Made by a program: the position numbers and the translations under genes. From Calditrichota bacterium (lineage in GTDB: Bacteria > Zhuqueibacterota > Zhuqueibacteria > Oleimicrobiales > Geothermoviventaceae): a stretch of 9,937 nt of DNA. Under the pieces are notes generated by a model, which had not been told where the DNA came from, ran no database searches, and saw only the letters and a program-made list of their open reading frames with translations. This document shows positions 4,313-9,937 of this stretch, piece after piece. The DNA lies in NCBI GenBank assembly GCA_013152765.1, contig JAADFT010000033.1, forward strand, positions 1 through 9,937. Direction: 5' to 3'. Numbering within the stretch: position 1 is the first letter of the stretch; each line of letters opens with the position of its first letter.

Positions 4313-6243
4313 CGCTCCAGCTCCGTTCGAATGGGCAAGCGGATGACGCACTCCGCCCCGTGCCGGTCAAGCACATTCCGACAGGTGATGTCGCCACCGT
4401 GCTCGCGCACGATCTGCCTGGCGATGGACAATCCGAGCCCGGTACCGAAATCCTTGGTCGTGTGGAAGGGGTCGAAAATGCGCGACAGTTCCTCCGGCGG
4501 AATGCCAGGTCCCGTGTCGCGAACTGCGACGAACGCGCTGTCGCCTTCCCGCCAGGTTCGGAGCGTAAGTTCCCCTCCGCCCGGCATGGCTTCGATTGCG
4601 TTCCGAACCAGGTTCAAAAGCGCCCGGCGGATTTGACCTGCGTCCAGAAGCTGTTCCGGCAGAGTCTCGTCCAGCTCGAGGCGAAGAGTGATTTTCTTGG
4701 AATGCAACTCCTGCTCCACGAATTCGCACAGGTCACGCACGACGTCGTTGAGGTTCGCTTTTTCCAGGCGAAGCTCCGGCATGCGCGAAAACTGCAAGTA
4801 CTCCTCGGTGAGAAACGTCAGCCGGTCCACTTCGGAGGAAATTGCCTGAAGCAAGGCATTCGCTTCGCTCTTGTCGTGACCATCCAGTGCGGAAATCTCG
4901 TCGCCAAGCAGCTCCACATTGAGACTGATGGAGGACAGGGGATTGCGAATTTCGTGCGCAACCCGGGCAGCCAGTCGTCCCACTGCCGCCAGGCGCTCGG
5001 CCTGAATAATTTGCTTCTCCAGCTTCTTCCGTTCGCTCACGTCGCGCACAATCACAGAGCTGCCGATCACACGTCCGCGACGGTCGCGAAGCACAGTCCA
5101 GGTGAGATCAACATGAACGACGTGGCCGTCCTTGGCACGTCGAGCTGTTTCCACGTTACGGGCGAAGCCGCGCTCGCGCACCTGCTGGCGAATTCGTGCC
5201 AGGGCATCTTCATCCTGAGGCTCTGCCGGCCGAAGCACGCTCAGGGGTTTCCCCAGCACTTCGTCGGCTTCGTAGCCGAAAATCTTCTCGGCCCCCCGGT
5301 TCCAGGAGACAATCCGATCCTCGGTGTCGAGGCCAATGATGGCGTCGGCGGAGCCGGAAGTCACAGCAGTCAGGAATTCCTGCTGCTTGTCCAGCTCGGC
5401 CTCCAGCTCACGCAGATCCGTGATGTCTTGCACCAGCTCCAGCACCTGCTGCACTTCGCCGCGCTCGTTCCGAATGGGCGTCGAGGTAATCTGGTACGTT
5501 CGCAGGCTACCGTCCAGATCGCGAACCTCCTGCAACGCCCTCTCCAGACCGCCCGTCTCGAAGCAGCGCCGCGTGGGACACTGGGGGCACCCCACGCCTT
5601 TGTGCCAGTAGAGGTCCCGACAGGTGAGCTCGATCGGCTCCACCTCGTCCCCCAGCATCTCCAGCACCGTGCGGTTCGCCCACACCACGCGCAAGTCGCG
5701 GTCAAAAAGAGCGATGCCAGCGCCAATGGCGCTCATGATGCCATCCAGCTTGGCCTTCTCTGCCTTGAGTCTTTCCAGGAAACGCCTCTCCTCTTCGGCC
5801 CGCACGAGTTCCCGGCTGCGCTTCTCTGCCTCCCGAATCTGCATGCCCTGGTAAAGGTCGGAGTACTGGTAGAGCGTCCGGTGGAAGGGCTCTTCGATCG
5901 CTCGCAGGGCATCCAGCGTGCGTCGAGGATCGCTTGCGTATTCGATTTCGATGAAGTTCGACACCACTGTTTTGCCAATCAGGAAAGCCCGCTGAATGTT
6001 GGAGAGCGAAAAGCGAAGACTCATGCGCATTGGGGCAATTTCACGCATGAAACGGGTGAGCGAGGAGTAGTCGTCGCGGTCGAGCACGTCGATGAGGCCG
6101 TCCAGGTGCGCCCCCGTCGTGCGCCGCAGTTCCTCGAGCGGCCTCTTGCGGTATTCCGGGATGGAAGCTTTGATGCGGCGAGCCCAGGTTTCGACGATGC
6201 GTTCTCTGTTCTTGCGGATCAGTTCGGCTAAGGCACGGTCCAT
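4309..6243 (-). CDS. Soluble PAS-domain sensor histidine kinase with RsbRD-like N-terminus
   Basis: The 644-residue product has no membrane segment or signal peptide, so it senses a cytoplasmic signal. Residues ~5-145 (from RALAELIRKNRERIVETWA) resemble the all-helical RsbRD/globin-like sensor fold. A charged helix (~145-165) leads to PAS1 (~168-280) and PAS2 (~288-408). PAS1 contains four cysteines, C208, C219, C222 and C227 (the last three in GCPQCPTRRC), which suggests metal or redox sensing. The kinase core is complete: H430 in AHEIRNPLSS, N-box NLVRNAIEA (544-552), G1 DTGPGIP (576-582), F-box FDPFHTTK and G2 GTGLGLS (600-606). This is the NtrB/AtoS-like type that phosphorylates NtrC-family regulators. 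ATG 6243 has AGGGAG 5 nt upstream; an in-frame TTG at 6270 would fall in a likely -10 box. The stop overlaps the activator start (GTGA), so the pair is translationally coupled. The ligand is unknown. Confidence 0.94.
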   Translation of the reverse strand: MDRALAELIRKNRERIVETWARRIKASIPEYRKRPLEELRRTTGAHLDGLIDVLDRDDYSSLTRFMREIAPMRMSLRFSLSNIQRAFLIGKTVVSNFIEIEYASDPRRTLDALRAIEEPFHRTLYQYSDLYQGMQIREAEKRSRELVRAEEERRFLERLKAEKAKLDGIMSAIGAGIALFDRDLRVVWANRTVLEMLGDEVEPIELTCRDLYWHKGVGCPQCPTRRCFETGGLERALQEVRDLDGSLRTYQITSTPIRNERGEVQQVLELVQDITDLRELEAELDKQQEFLTAVTSGSADAIIGLDTEDRIVSWNRGAEKIFGYEADEVLGKPLSVLRPAEPQDEDALARIRQQVRERGFARNVETARRAKDGHVVHVDLTWTVLRDRRGRVIGSSVIVRDVSERKKLEKQIIQAERLAAVGRLAARVAHEIRNPLSSISLNVELLGDEISALDGHDKSEANALLQAISSEVDRLTFLTEEYLQFSRMPELRLEKANLNDVVRDLCEFVEQELHSKKITLRLELDETLPEQLLDAGQIRRALLNLVRNAIEAMPGGGELTLRTWREGDSAFVAVRDTGPGIPPEELSRIFDPFHTTKDFGTGLGLSIARQIVREHGGDITCRNVLDRHGAECVIRLPIRTELER

Positions 6244-6269
6244 CGGCACTCCCTGTAAGTACCCGCGCA

Positions 6270-6298
6270 AAGATACGCCTGGACACCCTCAAAAGCAA
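6270..6298 (-). promoter_or_regulatory. Possible sigma-70-type promoter of the kinase-activator operon
   Basis: On the minus strand TTGCTT (6298-6293) is separated by 17 bp from TATCTT (6275-6270). The -10 matches at four of six positions, the -35 at three. The predicted start near 6263 gives a leader of about 20 nt containing AGGGAG before ATG 6243. It fits constitutive low-level expression of the regulator pair. Confidence 0.4.
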
Positions 6299-6371
6299 GC
6301 CGATTTTGGACAACATCAACTCCTCAGACCTTCGAGCCGCGGTTGACTTCGAGCAAACGTCGCTCGTTGAA

Positions 6372-6391
6372 AATGTGCACAGACGCGCATT
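6372..6391. promoter_or_regulatory. Imperfect dyad, possible operator or activator site
   Basis: AATGTGC (6372-6378) and GCGCATT (6385-6391) are inverted copies with one mismatch around a 6-bp centre. The dyad lies 40-60 bp before the start predicted from the plus-strand sigma-54-like motif. That is close for an enhancer, but within the range of a regulator site. No binding protein can be named. Confidence 0.3.
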
Positions 6392-6404
6392 CTTCGGGGT
6401 GATT

Positions 6405-6419
6405 TGGCGCTCCCCCCGC
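6405..6419 (+). promoter_or_regulatory. Sigma-54-like motif facing the mannosidase gene
   Basis: TGGCGCT-CCCC-CCGC keeps the -24 TGGC and -12 GC with exactly 10 bp between GG and GC, and matches 7 of 11 consensus positions. The predicted start near 6431 gives a leader of about 119 nt before GTG 6550. It is the weaker type of match, with CC replacing TT in the -12 box. Confidence 0.28.
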
Positions 6420-6431
6420 AAGGTTCAAGAG

Positions 6432-6446
6432 GCGAAGGGCAAGCCA
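6432..6446 (-). promoter_or_regulatory. Sigma-54-like motif facing the kinase-activator operon
   Basis: Read leftward from 6446, TGGCTTG-CCCT-TCGC matches the -24/-12 consensus at 8 of 11 positions with correct GG to GC spacing. The leader to ATG 6243 would be about 178 nt. It would imply autoregulation by the encoded activator. A nearer sigma-70-like promoter competes with this reading. Confidence 0.28.
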
Positions 6447-6549
6447 ACGAACGAGTTTTGAGCGCCCTTGTCTTTGTCGCAAGCGATTTGTAAGTTCAAA
6501 ACGGTTTCGCAGAAGGATTAACGTCAGGCCTCAACGAGGAGGACCAATC

Positions 6550-9201
6550 GTGTCGAGATCAGCTCGTTACGTCGTTTTGGCTCTCTTCCTGCTTACAGCG
6601 GCAGAGGCGTTCCCCGGTCCGCAAACATCCGGTGCAAACGAGCCATTCAAGATCTACGCATTCGGCCACAGCCACATGGATCCCGCCTGGCGCTGGCGGT
6701 GGTGGGAGGGACAGGATTTCGTGCTGGACACGTTCAACCAGGCCGTGGCCTTCATGCAGGAAATGCCGAGCTTCCACTACGTGCAAAGCCAGGCAGCCCT
6801 GTACGCCTACGTCGAAGAAAAAGATCCAGAGCTCTTCGAAAAAGTGCGAGAGTTTGTGCGCAAAGGTCAGTGGCAGGTTGTGGGTGGCTCGTGGGTGGAA
6901 AACGACGCCAATCTGCCCTCGGGTGAGGCACTGGTCCGTCAATTCCTCGTCGGCCAGCGGTACTTTCGGGAGAAATTCGGGGTGGAAGCAGAAACCGGTT
7001 GGGAACCCGACTGTTTTGGGCACACCTGGTCCTTGCCTCAGATTCTGCGCAAAAGCCACATTCAGCGCTACGTCATGCTGCGCGGTGGTAAAGGCCGTCC
7101 TACCTTCACGTGGGAAGGTGCAGACGGCACCAGGATCCCCACGGTCGATCTCGGCGCTGTGTTGCCCGCACTCGAAGACGCCTTCGAGGACTTTCAGCGC
7201 CTCGGGCTTAAGGCCTCAGCGCGCAAAATGGTCGATCGCCTGAGATCGTCAGGGCTTGTCTCGGTGATCTTGCCCTTCGGCGTCGGGGACCACGGCGGCG
7301 GTCCCACGCGCGAGATGATCCTCGGTCTTCACGCAGTCGGCAGGCTTCCCTTCGTGGACGTGCTCTTTTCCTCACCAGACTCTGCTGTGCGTGCGTACCT
7401 GGCGGAGAACGGAACCGGGGCAATCGTCCGCGACGAGCTGAACTACGACGATTACACCCCCGACAAGCCCGTGCGCTTCGTGTTTCAGGGCTGCTACTCT
7501 TCCCACATGCGGATGAAACAACGCAACTACCGCGACGTTGTGCTTCTCACCACAGCGGAGAAACTTGGGGCCCTGGCCGAACAGCTCACGGGCTACAACA
7601 CGCCGGTCGACAGTCTCGAAGCAGCGTGGAAGGTTGTGCTTTTCAACCAGTTCCACGACTTGCTGCCCGGCACAGCCATTCACCGAGCTTTCGAAGATGC
7701 CCATCGAAACTACGACCGGGCTGAACGCGCCATCCTTCAGGCTCTGGACGCAGCTCTGGACAGTCTGACCGATTCGGCGAGCTACCCAACGGAAGGCTAC
7801 CCGGTGGCCGTGTTTAACGCCCTTGGACGTCCACGCACGGACGTGACCAGCGTAATTCTCGACTTCGCCCGGATTCCGGCGCGAATTGTCCTGACGGACG
7901 CGCAGGGGGACACGACGCCCGGGCAAATTCTCGAAGGGATGAAGGTCTACGAGCAGTTCTGGCGCCTTCGAATCGGATTTGTAGCCCACGACGTACCAGC
8001 CGTTGGCTACAAGACCTTCGCCGTGCGGGCTTTCGACAGCAAAGGGCGGGAACTACCGGTTCTGGATGTCCTGCGCGAACCGACCCTGGCTGCCTGGCAT
8101 CCCGAGATCTTCGACGACCACACGTACTGGAAACCGGGGGCACAACTCCTCCACGCCAAACTCGACACCACCCGGAGCGGGAATCTTTTGCTGGGCGCAG
8201 CACCATTGCGGGTAGAGCTCGACCCTCGGACTGGCGGCATTGTTCGATTGCAGGACAGCCACGGACGCGAGTACGCCGCACTAAACGAGCCGATGGCAAG
8301 GCTCGAATTGCTTGGCGACAACCCCGGTGGCTACACCGCGTGGAGAATGCGACTGACGGGTTTCGACACGCTGCTCGTTCCTAATGGGAAACCCCAACTC
8401 CTTTCGCGTGGACCCGTGTGCACCAAAGTCCGCGTGCCGTACGCGTTCGGGAGCAGTCGCTTTCTCGTGGACATCACCACCTACACGGAACTCCCCCGGG
8501 TGGACGTGGACGTGCACAGCTACTGGCGCGAACGTCTCAAAACGCTCAAGGCGGTGTTTCCGGTAGCAGTGCAGGCCGGCACGCACACACGGGCGATTCC
8601 GTTCGCCGCCATCCAGCGGCCGAACGACGGGCTCGAGGAGCCGGCCCAGCGTTGGGTCGACGTAACCGGCCCGGGAGGCGGTGTTGCCATCTTGAATCGG
8701 AACAACCCCGGACACGACGTCAAAGGCCACACCGTTCGCGTCACGGTGCTGCGCAGCCCGATCGACCCGGATCCTGTGGCTGACGTCGGCGAACACCACG
8801 CCCGGCTGTCCATCTACCCACACAGCAACAGTCTGGCACAGGCTGATCCACAAAGCGTTGCGCTGCAGCTTTCGACTCCGCTCCTTGCTCGGGTGCCCCA
8901 CCGGCGTGCTGTCGCAAATCGCGCTTCCCGTGCCAGTCTCGTTAAGCTCGAAGAGCCAGGGGTCACGCTCGCTGCGCTGAAACACGCGGTGGACGGCAAC
9001 GGCTGGATCGTGCGCCTCGTGGAGCGGATTGGGCAATCCCATCAGAACGTCACAGTGACGTTTGCCCACCCACTGGTGGAAGCTCGCGAAGTGGATCTAA
9101 TCGAAGATCCGGTCGGACCCGTGAACTTCTCCGGTCATCGGCTAACAACGACACTACAGCCCTACGAAATCCGGACGTTCCGGGTAAGGTGGGAGGAGTG
9201 A
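6550..9201 (+). CDS. Exported glycoside hydrolase family 38 alpha-mannosidase
   Basis: The product has 883 residues and begins with a Sec signal peptide: basic SRSAR, a hydrophobic core near 8-18, then A-E-A at 18-20 as a probable cleavage site. The mature enzyme should act in the periplasm or outside the cell, cleaving alpha-linked mannose. The GH38 catalytic domain (~33-310) starts with GHSHMDPAW. Its zinc ligands are H42, D44, D154 in WEPDCFGHT (also the catalytic nucleophile) and H369 in NQFHDLLPGT. The loop GVGDHGGGPT (244-253) and the middle-domain segment SHMRMKQRNYRD (318-329) are also typical. The beta-rich C-terminal domains end in LQPYEIRTFRV, as in the family. All key residues are intact. 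The start is GTG, supported by AGGAGG (6537-6542) 7 nt upstream. Which linkage it cuts (alpha-1,2, 1,3 or 1,6) cannot be told. It is divergent from the sensor-kinase operon and convergent with a GH5 glycosidase gene. Confidence 0.95.
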   Translation: MSRSARYVVLALFLLTAAEAFPGPQTSGANEPFKIYAFGHSHMDPAWRWRWWEGQDFVLDTFNQAVAFMQEMPSFHYVQSQAALYAYVEEKDPELFEKVREFVRKGQWQVVGGSWVENDANLPSGEALVRQFLVGQRYFREKFGVEAETGWEPDCFGHTWSLPQILRKSHIQRYVMLRGGKGRPTFTWEGADGTRIPTVDLGAVLPALEDAFEDFQRLGLKASARKMVDRLRSSGLVSVILPFGVGDHGGGPTREMILGLHAVGRLPFVDVLFSSPDSAVRAYLAENGTGAIVRDELNYDDYTPDKPVRFVFQGCYSSHMRMKQRNYRDVVLLTTAEKLGALAEQLTGYNTPVDSLEAAWKVVLFNQFHDLLPGTAIHRAFEDAHRNYDRAERAILQALDAALDSLTDSASYPTEGYPVAVFNALGRPRTDVTSVILDFARIPARIVLTDAQGDTTPGQILEGMKVYEQFWRLRIGFVAHDVPAVGYKTFAVRAFDSKGRELPVLDVLREPTLAAWHPEIFDDHTYWKPGAQLLHAKLDTTRSGNLLLGAAPLRVELDPRTGGIVRLQDSHGREYAALNEPMARLELLGDNPGGYTAWRMRLTGFDTLLVPNGKPQLLSRGPVCTKVRVPYAFGSSRFLVDITTYTELPRVDVDVHSYWRERLKTLKAVFPVAVQAGTHTRAIPFAAIQRPNDGLEEPAQRWVDVTGPGGGVAILNRNNPGHDVKGHTVRVTVLRSPIDPDPVADVGEHHARLSIYPHSNSLAQADPQSVALQLSTPLLARVPHRRAVANRASRASLVKLEEPGVTLAALKHAVDGNGWIVRLVERIGQSHQNVTVTFAHPLVEAREVDLIEDPVGPVNFSGHRLTTTLQPYEIRTFRVRWEE

Positions 9202-9257
9202 GTGGACGGCCGGAATTTGCGGTTAGCTAAATTGGCGTAGCCAAACGCCCTCCGGGG

Positions 9258-9293
9258 AAAAATGGAGCAGACGTCCGGACGTGTCTTCTGCTC
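9258..9293 (-). terminator. Intrinsic terminator of the GH5 gene
   Basis: GAGCAGA (9265-9271) and TCTGCTC (9287-9293) form a 7-bp stem. Its loop contains the self-complementary ACGTCCGGACGT (9271-9282), which may pair as an alternative inner stem. On the minus strand it is followed by C-A-TTTTT (plus-strand A at 9258-9262). It lies 70 nt past the GH5 stop. No T tract follows on the plus strand, so I see no clear terminator for the mannosidase gene. Confidence 0.6.
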
Positions 9294-9362
9294 AGGAATG
9301 TGGAGAACGCCAGTAGAAAACAGGCCAGTCAGCGCTGGGCTTTTGATCTTACCCCCGGTGCT

Positions 9363-9937
9363 TCACCTTTTCTCGAGTCGCAGGCGCAGCTCCCTTCGTA
9401 CCTTTTGGCCAGTTGGCTTCAAACACAGAAACGCGGAAGAGGCCCCTCGGCTCAAGGGAACAACCCGGTAGCCCTCTCCTCGGGGCTGCACTTCGACCGA
9501 CTTCTCCACAAGGCGAGCCCAGCCCGGAAGGAAAATCTTGCTTGGAGCCTTCACACGAGGATCTTCGTCCCACGTGCATGTGAACTCGCCGGTTTCCGGA
9601 TCGTAATGGTACGCGAGCAGTCGCCCACTGACTCGCTCAGGGTAGGGCCGACTGACGGCGGGAAAGTATGAGAGCCTCTCGAAGTTCCGCTCCAGCATCC
9701 AGTACGTCTCGCTGGCCAGGCTTCTCTCCAACTCCCGAACCACGTCCCACGCAGCCTGTTCGGCGTTGCTGTGTTGCCCGTAGGCGCCCCATTCCCCCAC
9801 CAACATCGGAATGCCCAGGCGACGAGCTGTTTCTGCGTGGCGGCGAAAAATGAGCTGCACCCGAGCCTTGCAGGGCTTTTCAACATCCCTTGTGTCGGTC
9901 ACCAGGTCGTAACCGTGAGGGGCGTAAGCCTGGAGAG
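9363..9937 (-). CDS. Endoglycoceramidase-like GH5 glycosidase (C-terminal part, enters from right edge)
   Basis: The frame is open from the right edge to TGA at 9363-9365, giving about 191 visible residues; the N-terminus and the acid/base catalyst lie outside. The visible start QAYAPHGYDLVTDT is a hallmark of endoglycoceramidase-type GH5 enzymes. IPMLVGEWGAYG (about visible residues 42-53) carries the GH5 nucleophile glutamate, E48. Next come YWMLERN, then SRPYPERVSG at the junction to the C-terminal beta-sandwich, and TGEFTCTWDEDP within it. Family members remove glycans from ceramide or cleave glucosylceramide, steryl glucosides and related beta-glycosides. The exact substrate cannot be judged without the catalytic cleft. 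Whether the protein is exported is also unknown. It converges on the mannosidase gene with a 161-nt gap containing its terminator. A GTG at 9902 is internal, not the start, because the conserved sequence continues upstream of it. Confidence 0.88.
   Translation of the reverse strand, partial: LQAYAPHGYDLVTDTRDVEKPCKARVQLIFRRHAETARRLGIPMLVGEWGAYGQHSNAEQAAWDVVRELERSLASETYWMLERNFERLSYFPAVSRPYPERVSGRLLAYHYDPETGEFTCTWDEDPRVKAPSKIFLPGWARLVEKSVEVQPRGEGYRVVPLSRGASSAFLCLKPTGQKVRRELRLRLEKR

Larger units (their letters stand above)
6244..6549. other. Divergent promoter region between the kinase and mannosidase genes
   Basis: The region has no gene of its own. It must hold the promoters of both flanking genes. 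Visible candidates are a sigma-70-like promoter for the kinase (6270-6298), sigma-54-like motifs facing each way (6405-6419 plus, 6432-6446 minus) and an imperfect 20-bp dyad (6372-6391). An 8-bp direct repeat, CTTCGAGC, occurs at 6330-6337 and 6347-6354, 17 bp apart. A weak sigma-70 reading for the mannosidase (TTGTCT, 17 bp, TAAGTT near 6470-6495) has a poor -10 box. Confidence 0.7.

Noticed and set aside
4360..6231. Very long open frame antisense to the histidine kinase (623 codons)
   Set aside because: The minus-strand frame contains every kinase motif. The antisense product is unrecognisable and results from the codon bias of the GC-rich real gene.
9310..9350. Possible plus-strand terminator for the mannosidase gene (CCAG...CTGG then CTTTT)
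   Set aside because: The stem is only 4 bp with a mismatch beyond it, and the T run is short and displaced, so it is not convincing.

Overview
The window is bacterial chromosomal DNA, moderately GC-rich, with strong Shine-Dalgarno sequences before nearly every gene. The gene types suggest a free-living heterotroph that uses sigma-54 enhancer-binding regulators, exports glycosidases through Sec, and has a small-class glutamate dehydrogenase. The phylum cannot be fixed from the sequence. Nothing looks phage-borne or transposable, and I see no tRNA, rRNA or CRISPR array.

Layout, left to right. (1) 1-398, minus: the N-terminal part of a long coiled-coil protein with 11-residue repeats and a good sigma-70 promoter; it runs off the left edge. 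(2) 581-1828, minus: glutamate dehydrogenase (gdhA), followed by a strong intrinsic terminator. (3) 1829-2153: non-coding stretch with a terminator-like hairpin, two further hairpins that fold best on the minus strand, and a sigma-54-like motif before gdhA. (4) 2154-2558, minus: a stand-alone receiver-domain protein. (5) 2559-2905: non-coding, with the terminator of the next operon and the best sigma-54-like motif of the window. (6) 2906-4312 and 4309-6243, minus: a two-gene operon overlapping at GTGA. It encodes a soluble PAS sensor histidine kinase and its NtrC-type sigma-54 activator. (7) 6244-6549: divergent promoter region. (8) 6550-9201, plus: an exported GH38 alpha-mannosidase. (9) 9363-9937, minus: the C-terminal part of an endoglycoceramidase-like GH5 glycosidase that enters from the right edge, with an intrinsic terminator in the convergent gap.

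The left and centre read as separate minus-strand transcription units, each with a visible terminator and a candidate promoter. The kinase/activator pair is the regulatory core. Sigma-54-like -24/-12 motifs sit with plausible leaders before the receiver gene and gdhA, and on both strands of the divergent region before the mannosidase. The activator may therefore control its neighbours, linking a cytoplasmic signal to nitrogen assimilation and glycan use. This is inference: motifs of this quality also arise by chance.

The two glycosidases at the right suggest use of eukaryote-type mannosylated glycans and glycolipids. The individual genes belong to known families. The least explained parts are the hairpin-rich region 1954-2127, the cysteine cluster in the kinase PAS domain, and the possible local sigma-54 regulon.
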